Shown: one piece after another, positions 16,234 to 23,484 of the stretch | Layout: each line of letters opens with the position of its first letter | Position numbering within the stretch: position 1 is the stretch's first letter | NCBI GenBank assembly: GCA_964586025.1 | Contig: CAZPGF010000002.1 | Coordinates: forward strand, 22,181-86,180 | From: JACKGW01 sp964586025 | Lineage (GTDB): Bacteria > Planctomycetota > PLA2 > JAEUHO01 | DNA length: 64,000 nucleotides | Direction of reading: 5' to 3' | The notes under the pieces: model-generated | What the model was told of the DNA's origin: nothing | The model's database searches: none | What the model saw: only the letters and a program-made list of their open reading frames with translations | Made by a program: the position numbers and the translations under genes

Positions 16234-18192
16234 TTGACCCGCGCGGCACTCCTCGTCGCGTGCATCGCCTGCGCGGTGACGGCATCGTGCGGCGGGCCGT
16301 CCGATCCGCCCCGACCGCCGCCGCGCAAGGCTCCGCCGGCGCTCGAGCCGATCGACGACGACGCGATCGTGGCCGACGCGATCCAGCGACTGATCGCCGG
16401 GCCGGGCACCGATCTGCTGCGCATGGGGATCGAACTCGACGAGAAGGGCGCGATCGTGGCCACCCACGCGACCTGGGACGTGCGGGTTCACGCGACGAAC
16501 ACGGAACTCGCGATCCGGGATGTGCTGGCCTTGCCCGATTCGTTGGCGCGGCGCCTTTCCGATGTGGCGCTGGTTCGGCGATTGACCGAGGTCCATCCCG
16601 AGAACGAAGGTTCCTGGGGACAGGTGCTCGACCTGATCACCCGGGCCGAGGGCATCCCGTGGGACGTCGTCGAGCGCTGGGTGCGCCCCGTGCTCGACGG
16701 CCGAGGGACCGAGTACACGCGACGGCGCGCGATGCGCACGCTTGCGGCATCCCGCGACCCGCGGGCCCACGCGGCTCTCCTTTCGTTCGTCACCGCGGCG
16801 GACCCGAGTCCCGAAGCCATCGACATGGCGTTGGCCACGCTGCTTCGGGCAGCGCCCGGAGTGCGGGCCGCCGCGATGCGGGAGACGCTGCGCCACGGCG
16901 ACGGCAAGGCCTGGTTCCGTGTGAAGGGCGCGCTGGTCGGCGATCTCGGGGTCGGTGCCCCCGACCACGATCGTCTCGACGCGCTCGCATGGTGGGCGGC
17001 TTTGGTCGAAGGCTCCGGTCCGACCGTGTCGAACGACCCGCCGCCGGTCAAACGGGCCGTTCCGGGACGGATCGCCGAGGCGCTCGATCCGGCCGTGCTC
17101 GCATCGGTCCCCGGTCGGGCACTCGGTCTGCGTCCGGCTCCGACCGACGGGTGGCTCCGCACGTCCGGGGAGCGCGACCTCGTGCAGGCCACGATCGCGC
17201 ATCTCTTCGTCGGTTGGGAGCCGGCAGGCGAGGCGCGCTGCGAACTCGCGTACCGGGGCGCCCCGCCGTGGGTGGCCGGGATCGCACGCGATCGCGCGGC
17301 GGCCACCGTCGATGCGGAACGCGCTCGGCGCGCGGCGGCATGTCGCCTCGCGGAGGATCGCCCGGCGATCTCGGCTCGTGCGCGGGACACGCTCGTGCAC
17401 TGGCTCAACGACCCGGGGGCCCAGGCGTCGGAGGGAGATCTCCAGCAGGCGATCATCGACCTTCCGGAACCCGCGGCGGACCCCGTGGCGCGCGACATCC
17501 TCCGGGACGTGCTGGAGAAGGCGCCGGCGGGCGCGGCGGGCGATCGGCTCGCCCAGCGCGCGTACGAGCGACTCGCGGCGATCGACGTGGGCGTCGCCGA
17601 TCGGCTGATGGCGATGATCGTCGATGCGGACGAGGCCCGCTCGACGCGCGCGCGCACGATCCTGATGGCCCATCCCGATCGGCGCTTCCTCCCCGCGATC
17701 GAGGGACATGTCGCGAGCCTGTCCGGCGTCGCCGCCGACAACGCATGGCTTCGCGCGCTCGCGTTCGTCGCCCGCATTCCCGATCGCGCACCCGAGGAGA
17801 CGCGTCGCTGGGTCGATGCGCTGGCCCGGCGCATCGACGACGCGGACGAAGAGACCGGCGCATCGCTCGTGGGCGCGCTTCTCGACCTCGGCCCCGAAGG
17901 GGCTCTCAGGTTCGCTGAGGGCCTGCGCGGCCCCCTGCGCGCGCGGTACGTGCGCGGTTGGCCCCAGGGCATCGAGCCGGTCCCCGTCGAGGTGGCGCAT
18001 GCGTTGCTCGAACCGCTGAGTGGCGAGTCCGCCTTCCCGGACGTCGTCGCGGCGCTGCAACTCGCCTGGCGGACGTTTCCGCCGGACGCCGCGCCCGCCG
18101 TCGCGGCACTCCTCGATCGACTGCCGCGTTCGCGTCGGACGGCCGTGCTGCCCGTGTTCCATCGGATCCGACATCGCGCCCCGATCCGGTAG
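16234..18192 (+). CDS. HEAT-repeat lipoprotein
   Basis: A 652-residue lipoprotein. The signal MTRAALLVACIACAVTASC carries a lipobox (TASC, Cys19) followed by a Pro-rich linker. The body is an array of paired helices with the HEAT spacing (for example RAMRTLAASRDPRAHAALLSFV and LDRLPRSRRTAVLPVFHRI). The start is TTG, the only in-frame initiator ahead of the signal peptide, with cgcgaggg just upstream. It follows tolC by 19 bp, so the two may be co-transcribed. No enzymatic motif was seen; a scaffold or protein-binding role at the membrane is the family-level expectation. Confidence 0.8.
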   Translation: MTRAALLVACIACAVTASCGGPSDPPRPPPRKAPPALEPIDDDAIVADAIQRLIAGPGTDLLRMGIELDEKGAIVATHATWDVRVHATNTELAIRDVLALPDSLARRLSDVALVRRLTEVHPENEGSWGQVLDLITRAEGIPWDVVERWVRPVLDGRGTEYTRRRAMRTLAASRDPRAHAALLSFVTAADPSPEAIDMALATLLRAAPGVRAAAMRETLRHGDGKAWFRVKGALVGDLGVGAPDHDRLDALAWWAALVEGSGPTVSNDPPPVKRAVPGRIAEALDPAVLASVPGRALGLRPAPTDGWLRTSGERDLVQATIAHLFVGWEPAGEARCELAYRGAPPWVAGIARDRAAATVDAERARRAAACRLAEDRPAISARARDTLVHWLNDPGAQASEGDLQQAIIDLPEPAADPVARDILRDVLEKAPAGAAGDRLAQRAYERLAAIDVGVADRLMAMIVDADEARSTRARTILMAHPDRRFLPAIEGHVASLSGVAADNAWLRALAFVARIPDRAPEETRRWVDALARRIDDADEETGASLVGALLDLGPEGALRFAEGLRGPLRARYVRGWPQGIEPVPVEVAHALLEPLSGESAFPDVVAALQLAWRTFPPDAAPAVAALLDRLPRSRRTAVLPVFHRIRHRAPIR

Positions 18193-18207
18193 CCGGATCG
18201 GTCGCCG

Positions 18208-18678
18208 TCAGATGCCGATGCCTCGCAGGAGCGCTTGGGCGTGAAGGTGGTAGAGCACGAGTGCGCTGTAGCCGAGCAGGGCGCACGCGAGGCAGATGCG
18301 CCCGAGCGGCCAATTCTTGTGCAGGCAGAGGAACGCCGTGGCGACGATCGTCACGACGGTCTTGATGAGGACGAAGGTGCGGTCGCCGAGATGCAGCGCG
18401 GCCCGCATCACCGGATTCGCCTCGGTGGCGCCGCTCTGCAGCAGGTCGATCGTGTAGAACGCGTCGAGCAGCGACAGTCCGACGACCGCGACGAACGCGC
18501 CGACGATCCACCCGCCGGGTCGGTCCGCGTAGACCATTTCGCGTTCGCCGTCGCGCCGACCGCCGCGACGTCGCCCCACGAGCGTGTACCGCGAGAACAT
18601 CGGCGTCGGACGCGCTCGCCGGTCGGTGCCGCGAGGGACCGCGCTGGGATCGCGCGGAGGAACCGGGGTCGCGTCCAT
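18208..18678 (-). CDS. DUF5658 membrane protein
   Basis: A 156-residue protein. A basic cytoplasmic N-terminus (YTLVGRRRGGRRDGE) leads into a four-helix membrane domain with the DUF5658 hallmark LLDAFYTIDLLQSGATEANPVMRAAL, a Lys-bearing third helix (FVLIKTVVTIVATAFL) and a final helix ending ALVLYHL. Its function has not been established to my knowledge. It starts 26 bp after lgt, as the last gene of the gcvT-gcvH-lgt run, and ends 15 bp from the convergent HEAT lipoprotein. Confidence 0.82.
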   Translation of the reverse strand: MDATPVPPRDPSAVPRGTDRRARPTPMFSRYTLVGRRRGGRRDGEREMVYADRPGGWIVGAFVAVVGLSLLDAFYTIDLLQSGATEANPVMRAALHLGDRTFVLIKTVVTIVATAFLCLHKNWPLGRICLACALLGYSALVLYHLHAQALLRGIGI

Positions 18679-18704
18679 GCCGAGAGGGTAGGCGAAGCCG
18701 CGGG

Positions 18705-19502
18705 TCAGGAGGTCGCCGCTTTCCGGCGGCGCGACAGGAACAGGGCGAGCCCCAGGAAGAACACCGGGATCGAGATGATCTGACTCGTGCTGACCCGCCC
18801 GCCGAACGCCATGCCGCGCGCGAGGTCGTCCCCGCGATAGAACTCGATGACGAAGCGACCGACCGAGTAGAGGATCAGGAAGAGCCCGGACAGCGCGCCG
18901 GGGCCGAGCCCGCGTCGAGCGACGAGCAGGAGGATGCCGAACAGGACCAGGCCGTGCAGCGAGTGGTAGAGCTGCGTCGGGTGGAGCGGTTGCCCGATGA
19001 ACTCGCCGGGGACCTGGGTGTGCGGGTGCGGGGGGAAGGTGACCGACCAGGGCAGATCCGTCGCGATCTTCCCGTAGTTCTCGCCGGACAGGAAACTGGC
19101 CCAGCGACCGACGAAGATCGCTAGGCAGGTCGCCAAGGCGAGCACGTCGAGCAGCGCGAAGCCCTTGAGCTGCGGGCGGTTGGGCAGGACGAGGCCGAGC
19201 CAGAGCAGGCACGCGACCAGGCCGCCGTACCAGACCAGGCCGCCCTTCCAGATCTCGAAGATCGACATCGGCTTGGCGGCGAATTCGTCGTACTTCAGCA
19301 TGCCGTACGCGAGTCGCGCCCCGATCAACCCGACGAACAACAGCGCGAAACAGACGTTGAAGACCTGATCGCCGTCGAGCCCGAGGAGACGTCGCGCGCG
19401 GCGGCGCGCGTACCACGACGCGACGAGGAACGCGACGACGAGGAGCGTGCCGAAACTCCAGATCTTGATCGACTCGGAGAAGTCGACGAGAACCGGATAC
19501 AT
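18705..19502 (-). CDS. lgt: Prolipoprotein diacylglyceryl transferase
   Basis: Inner-membrane enzyme of 265 residues that moves diacylglycerol from phosphatidylglycerol to the lipobox cysteine of prolipoproteins, the first step of lipoprotein maturation. Motifs are IWSFGTLLVVAF at the N-terminus, GARLAYGM, the KGGLVWYGGL loop, GRWASFLSGENYG in place of the common GRxGNFxNxE signature (catalytic Arg kept, divergent around it), PLHPTQLYHS and FVIEFYRGDD. Seven hydrophobic segments are visible. Several lipobox proteins encoded in this window are expected substrates. The first ATG giving MYPVLVDF is chosen; gcvH ends 31 bp upstream. Confidence 0.95.
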   Translation of the reverse strand: MYPVLVDFSESIKIWSFGTLLVVAFLVASWYARRRARRLLGLDGDQVFNVCFALLFVGLIGARLAYGMLKYDEFAAKPMSIFEIWKGGLVWYGGLVACLLWLGLVLPNRPQLKGFALLDVLALATCLAIFVGRWASFLSGENYGKIATDLPWSVTFPPHPHTQVPGEFIGQPLHPTQLYHSLHGLVLFGILLLVARRGLGPGALSGLFLILYSVGRFVIEFYRGDDLARGMAFGGRVSTSQIISIPVFFLGLALFLSRRRKAATS

Positions 19503-19533
19503 GGGCCGCCCCCCCGCGAGTTGTGGATCGGTC

Positions 19534-19917
19534 CTACGACGCGGACTCGAGTTGCGCCTCGTAGCGCGCGAGGTCGAGCAGCGAGGACGCATCGTCGTCC
19601 GTGCGGACCTTGAACAGCCAGCCCGCGCCGAACGGGTCCTGGGCGAGCGGACTTTGATCGCTGACGAGGCCCTCGTTGACCTCGGTCACGACGCCCGAGA
19701 CCGGGACGTAGACCTCGCCGACGGCCTTCACGCTCTCGACCTCGCACGCGCTTTCGCCAGCCTCGAGGTCCGCCCCGACATCGGGCAACTGCACGAACAC
19801 GAGGTCGCCGAGGTGCTCGACGGCGAAGTCGGTGATGCCGATGGTCGCCACGCCGTCTCGAATGCGAACCCACTCATGGGTGGGACTGTAGCGGATGTCG
19901 TTCGGACGCTTGGACAT
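19534..19917 (-). CDS. gcvH: Glycine cleavage system H protein
   Basis: Lipoyl-carrying shuttle protein of the glycine cleavage system, 127 residues. It accepts the aminomethyl group from GcvP and presents it to GcvT. The lipoylated lysine is Lys64 in ESVKAVGE; the flanking THEWV, ITDFAVEHLGDLVFV and PFGAGWLFKV blocks are typical. It follows gcvT by 59 bp on the same strand, so the T and H subunits are expressed together. gcvP (P protein) and lpd are not in the window. Confidence 0.96.
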   Translation of the reverse strand: MSKRPNDIRYSPTHEWVRIRDGVATIGITDFAVEHLGDLVFVQLPDVGADLEAGESACEVESVKAVGEVYVPVSGVVTEVNEGLVSDQSPLAQDPFGAGWLFKVRTDDDASSLLDLARYEAQLESAS

Positions 19918-19976
19918 GGAACCCTCCCAGAGCCGGTCGAGGTGCGGAATCCTGCCACGACCTCCCCGCCGACCCG

Positions 19977-21098
19977 TCACGCTTTCGCGGCGCGGACGCT
20001 CGACGGACGGCGGTAGAACGGATGCGTGACGCACGCGAGCGGCCAGCGCTTGCCGCGGATCTCCGCGTGGTAGGTCGCCGCGGGCCCGCCGTCCTGCGCC
20101 GCGACGAGAGCGCGGGCGATCGTTCGGTCGAGGGTCGGACTGACGCCGCCGCTCGTGACGACACCGACCGGTTCGGCCGCGCCGTCCGAGAGGAACAGCG
20201 GGGTGCCGGTGCGCGGGACGCGGCCGCCGTCGGCCGCGAGTGAAATCGCGGTGCGCGACGCGCCGTTCCCGCTGCGGGCCACAAGCGCGTCGATGCCCAC
20301 GGTGTCGCGCTTGGAGAGATCGACTCCGAACGCGAGGTCCGCCTCGATCGGATCGATCGTGGTGCTGATCTCCTGGCCGTAGAGCGGCATGCCCGCCTCG
20401 AGCCGGAGCAGGTCGCGGGCACCGAGCCCGATCGGCTCGAGCCCGTGCGAGGCGCCGGACTCGAGCAGGGCGTCCCAGGTCGCGACCGCCGCCGACGGAT
20501 CGAAGAACAATTCGAAGCCGTCCTCGCCCGTGTAGCCGGTGCGGGCGATCAGGGTCGGGACCCCGCGCACGAGCGCGTTCGTGAAGCCGTAGTACTTCAC
20601 GGCGGCGAGGTTGGCGTCGGTCAGGGGCTTGAGGACCTCGGCCGACTTCGGTCCCTGCAACGCGATCATCGCCTGTTCGTCCGAAACGTCGCGCACCGTG
20701 GCGTCGAAGCCTCGTGCGACCCGCTTCGCCTCGACCCAGGGGCCGTCCTGATCGCGGCCGGTCGCGTTGATCACGACGTGGACGATGTCGCGGTCTCGGT
20801 AGACGAGCACGTCGTCGATCGGATAGCCCTCCTCGTTCAGGAGGAAGCCGTACTTCGCGCGTCCGAAGCCGAGGCGAGCGAGGTTCGCGCTGAACACGTG
20901 CTCGACGAGCGCCTCGCGATCGGGACCGCGCACCTCGAGCCGACCCATGTGACAGAGGTCGAACAGTCCGCTTCGCGTGCGGACGCAGCGCGTCTCGTCG
21001 AGGATGCCGCGGTACTGGACCGGCATCTCCCAGCCGTGGAAATCCACCATCCGGGCCCCGCGGGCCACGTGGTTGTCTCGAAGCGGCGTACGGCGCAT
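19977..21098 (-). CDS. gcvT: Aminomethyltransferase (glycine cleavage system T protein)
   Basis: Folate-dependent enzyme of 373 residues that releases ammonia from the aminomethyl-lipoyl H protein and transfers the one-carbon unit to tetrahydrofolate. Markers are the opening TPLRDNHVARGARMVDFHGWEMPVQY, LFDLCHMGRLEV, the folate-binding region around NATGRDQD, TGYTGEDGFEL, LGARDLLRLEAGMPLYGQE and a C-terminal barrel domain starting near GNGASRTAI. Its length is normal. The ATG has gagagg ten bases upstream. A TAGGGT box 27 bp before the start and the 50-bp gap to the upstream gene suggest its own promoter for gcvT-gcvH-lgt. No glycine riboswitch fits in this gap. Confidence 0.96.
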   Translation of the reverse strand: MRRTPLRDNHVARGARMVDFHGWEMPVQYRGILDETRCVRTRSGLFDLCHMGRLEVRGPDREALVEHVFSANLARLGFGRAKYGFLLNEEGYPIDDVLVYRDRDIVHVVINATGRDQDGPWVEAKRVARGFDATVRDVSDEQAMIALQGPKSAEVLKPLTDANLAAVKYYGFTNALVRGVPTLIARTGYTGEDGFELFFDPSAAVATWDALLESGASHGLEPIGLGARDLLRLEAGMPLYGQEISTTIDPIEADLAFGVDLSKRDTVGIDALVARSGNGASRTAISLAADGGRVPRTGTPLFLSDGAAEPVGVVTSGGVSPTLDRTIARALVAAQDGGPAATYHAEIRGKRWPLACVTHPFYRRPSSVRAAKA

Positions 21099-21124
21099 GG
21101 GTGCCTCTCGGAAGGAAGGCCGGA

Positions 21125-21130
21125 ACCCTA
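21125..21130 (-). promoter_or_regulatory. Putative -10 element upstream of gcvT
   Basis: TAGGGT (minus strand) lies 26 bases before the gcvT ATG in the short gap after the HEAT-VWA gene. It matches the GTAGRNT-like boxes seen before other genes here. No good -35 was identified. Confidence 0.3.
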
Positions 21131-21148
21131 CCACCCGCCGGCCGGCAC

Positions 21149-22918
21149 TCAACGGACGGCGCGAAACCGACCTCCGGTCGAATGCGCGAGGTCCTCCAGC
21201 GCGGCCCGATCGGTCGCCCGGGTGCCGACGAGCACCGTGTCGACACGCAGCCCGGCAAAGCGGTTCGCGCGGGCGACGGCGGCGACGAGGCGATCGCGCC
21301 GCGCGTAGCGTCCACGGCTCGGCACCCCGTCGGAGACGAACGCGACGGTGTCGATGTCCTCGGTGATCGCGCGTTCGATGGGCTCGTAGAACGCGCCCCA
21401 GCCCGACGCCTCCTGCGCCGCCATCCATCGCTCCGCCCTGCGCCGATTCGCGGCGAGGGGAGGTCGCAGTTCGCCGAACGCTCGGTCGAGGTGGGGGCGA
21501 GGGGGGTAGGCGCTCGGATAGCGCCAGACCCAGAGGTCGAACGACGTGGACGAGGAGAGGGAGCCGAGCAGGTGCCCAACGCGCTCGCGCAACGCATCCA
21601 GCTTGCTGCGGCCGTTCCCCGCGCCGTCGGCTTCGCCCATGCTTCCGGACAGGTCGAAGACGAAGGCGATGCGTTCGCTCTCGATCGGCAGATCGAGGAA
21701 GGCGACCGTGTGCGTTCCGGCGCGCGGAGGGCTCGCGTGCGCGTCGCGAAAGCGGATTCGACCACCGAGGTCCGGCGGAGGTCGAGGTCCCGGATCGAAG
21801 GTCGCGCCGCGCGCGGCCCACCACGAGTCCCAGAGCGAGGCCTCCGCCGGCACCTCGGCACGGGTCAGGGTGACGAGCGCCCGATGGACGTCGTCACGCG
21901 GACGGGCGGTCTCCACACGGAGGCGGTCGATCAGCAGAGGGACCACGTCGCGTCGCCAGAGGCGCAGCGCGGCCTGGACGGCGGCGACGCGGACGCGCCA
22001 CGATGGATCGGCGAGCAGGCGCACGAGAACCGCCATGCCGGCCTCCTCGGCGAGAAGGCCGCGTGCGGCCGGAAACGAGAGGGCGAGAGCGGTGCGGGGC
22101 ATCGCCTCCGCGTCGGCGATCGCGCGTTCGAGATCGGCCGCGGCGAGGGTGCCGCGGCGGGCGAGCGCGAGCACCGCCCCGGCGCGCGCTTCGGCGGAGC
22201 GATGCCGAACCAGCACCTGGCGAAGCGCGTCGTCCGCGTCGCCCGGCGGCTCGTAGCGCGCGACCGCTTCGGCCGCGGCACGGGCGACCGCGCCGTCGCG
22301 GTGGCGGAGCAGCGCGGGGAAGACGCCCTCGAGCGCCGGCTTTCCCCGAAGGCCCAGGCTGGCTTCGGCCAGACGGACGAGGATCTCGGGATCCGTCTCG
22401 GAGGCGACCGCTCGACGCAAGGCCGCCGCGACCTCGGCCGCGCTCGAAGCACCGATCGCTTCGGCGGCGGCGCCGCGCACCGAGGCCTGGCGAGCGAACA
22501 GCGCCTTCTCGGCGAACCACGCGCGCGCACCGTCGCGATTCCTTCGCGCGATCCGCACCCACCCGGTCAGCGCACGATCCCGGATGTGTTCGAACGGATC
22601 GTCGAGCAGCGATTGCAGCGCGACGGCGGCGTCCACCGTTCCGACCCGCACGATCGCTTCGATCGCTTCCTCGCGCTCACGCTGGCGGAGGGGATCGTCG
22701 GCCCACGCGGCAAGCACGCGCGCCTGTTCCTCGATGGAAGCATCGCGCGCGCGGGCTGTCGCCGCTCCGAAGAGGCAGGCGGCGACCAGGCCGCAAAGGG
22801 AGAGGCGGAGCGATCGATGCCATGCGCCCGTCGTGGAGACCGTCCCCCGGGCGCGGCGATCGATCAGCGGCAGTCGCAGGGACTGTCGAGGAGGTTGCAG
22901 GGCTGGTAGGCGCCCCAC
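21149..22918 (-). CDS. Exported HEAT-repeat protein with C-terminal von Willebrand A domain
   Basis: About 590 residues. A signal peptide (RSLRLSLCGLVAACLFGAATARA) is followed by about 300 residues of HEAT repeats (for example VDAAVALQSLLDDPFEHIRDRALTGWV and AAEVAAALRRAVASETDPEIL). A VWA domain starts near IAFVFDLSGSMGEAD, whose DLSGS is an intact MIDAS metal site, and ends LVGTRATDRAALEDLAHSTGGRFRAVR. VWA domains bind protein ligands through Mg2+. The start is uncertain: no ATG precedes the signal peptide. GTG 22918 (used) and TTG 22942 lie inside the small lipoprotein gene in another frame, and a CTG near 22869 would just clear it. Function unknown; the repeat-plus-MIDAS layout suggests partner binding. 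Confidence 0.8.
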   Translation of the reverse strand: MGRLPALQPPRQSLRLPLIDRRARGTVSTTGAWHRSLRLSLCGLVAACLFGAATARARDASIEEQARVLAAWADDPLRQREREEAIEAIVRVGTVDAAVALQSLLDDPFEHIRDRALTGWVRIARRNRDGARAWFAEKALFARQASVRGAAAEAIGASSAAEVAAALRRAVASETDPEILVRLAEASLGLRGKPALEGVFPALLRHRDGAVARAAAEAVARYEPPGDADDALRQVLVRHRSAEARAGAVLALARRGTLAAADLERAIADAEAMPRTALALSFPAARGLLAEEAGMAVLVRLLADPSWRVRVAAVQAALRLWRRDVVPLLIDRLRVETARPRDDVHRALVTLTRAEVPAEASLWDSWWAARGATFDPGPRPPPDLGGRIRFRDAHASPPRAGTHTVAFLDLPIESERIAFVFDLSGSMGEADGAGNGRSKLDALRERVGHLLGSLSSSTSFDLWVWRYPSAYPPRPHLDRAFGELRPPLAANRRRAERWMAAQEASGWGAFYEPIERAITEDIDTVAFVSDGVPSRGRYARRDRLVAAVARANRFAGLRVDTVLVGTRATDRAALEDLAHSTGGRFRAVR

Positions 22919-23010
22919 GGGTCCGAGCAGCGGGAGCGGCAACCGACCAGGCCCAGCGTTCCGGACAAGACGGCGAGAAGGGCGAGAACGCGAACGATTC
23001 GGCTGCGCAT
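22864..23010 (-). CDS. Small cysteine-rich lipoprotein, 48 aa
   Basis: Short gene read directly from the sequence. It begins MRSRIVRVLALLAVLSGTLG followed by LVGC, a classic lipoprotein signal with lipobox Cys24. The mature part is only 25 residues but has five cysteines (the lipidated one plus CSD, CNL and the CDC pair) and ends DSPCDCR. GGAG stands seven bases before the ATG. It overlaps the 5' end of the HEAT-VWA frame. A TAGAGT box 90 bp upstream could be its promoter. The cysteines could form disulfides or bind metal; the family is not recognised. Confidence 0.6.
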   Translation of the reverse strand: MRSRIVRVLALLAVLSGTLGLVGCRSRCSDPWGAYQPCNLLDSPCDCR

Positions 23011-23099
23011 GGGGACTCCGGGGGTGCGAGGGGGACGGTCACGGGCGACCTCGCCCGACCGCCCCGCTGGGTCACGGACCTCTTGGGGAGGCCTCGGGG

Positions 23100-23105
23100 A
23101 CTCTA
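23100..23105 (-). promoter_or_regulatory. Putative -10 element upstream of the small lipoprotein
   Basis: TAGAGT on the minus strand in the 157-bp gap between clpS and the 48-aa lipoprotein; the identical hexamer precedes smpB. The implied leader is about 80 nt. The rest of the gap shows nothing recognisable. Confidence 0.3.
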
Positions 23106-23167
23106 GCCCAGGGTCCGGCCCGCGTCACGAACGCCGCGCGGATGGGCTCGGTGCCGGCGCCGCGGGG

Positions 23168-23452
23168 TCACTCCCTCTCGATCGTGGCGGTGAGCGGGAA
23201 GCCGCGCGGGCGGGCGAGGGAGTGGACCTGTTCGACGTAGAGTTCGGCCCGCTCGAGGTTCGTCACGGCGACCACGGCGACGCCGGTGTGGTGCACTTCG
23301 AGCGTCAGGGTGACGGCCTCTTCGGCGGGCTTGGCGAACACGCGCATGAGCAACCAGACGACGAAGTCGATCGTGGTCACGTCGTCGTCGTGAAGCAACA
23401 CCTTGTAGCGCGGCGCCTCGCGGGTCTCCGCGCCGGTCTCCTGCTCGGGTTC
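23168..23452 (-). CDS. clpS: ATP-dependent Clp protease adaptor ClpS (5' end lost in assembly gap)
   Basis: Adaptor that binds N-degron substrates and delivers them to ClpAP for degradation. The visible 94 residues hold the complete core: YKVLLHDDDVTTIDFVVWLLMRVF (the DDD loop replaces the usual NDD substrate-pocket motif), AEEAVTLTLEVHHTG (the HxxG face contacting ClpA) and a C-terminal LTATIERE strand. The start codon and a few residues lie in the 10-N gap at 23453-23462. clpA is not adjacent. The gene sits just downstream of the giant VWA/TPR gene on the same strand. Confidence 0.9.
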   Translation of the reverse strand, partial: EPEQETGAETREAPRYKVLLHDDDVTTIDFVVWLLMRVFAKPAEEAVTLTLEVHHTGVAVVAVTNLERAELYVEQVHSLARPRGFPLTATIERE

Positions 23453-23462
23453 NNNNNNNNNN
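23453..23462. other. Assembly gap (10 N)
   Basis: Ten unknown bases, probably a scaffolding placeholder of unknown true length. It removes the clpS start and separates it from the stop of the giant gene at 23485. Confidence 0.95.
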
Positions 23463-23484
23463 AGGTCCCGGGATGCGTATCCGT

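Noticed and set aside
21099..21148. Possible glycine riboswitch ahead of gcvT
   Set aside because: Only about 50 bp separate the genes, too short for the aptamer, and no conserved glycine-aptamer sequence is present.
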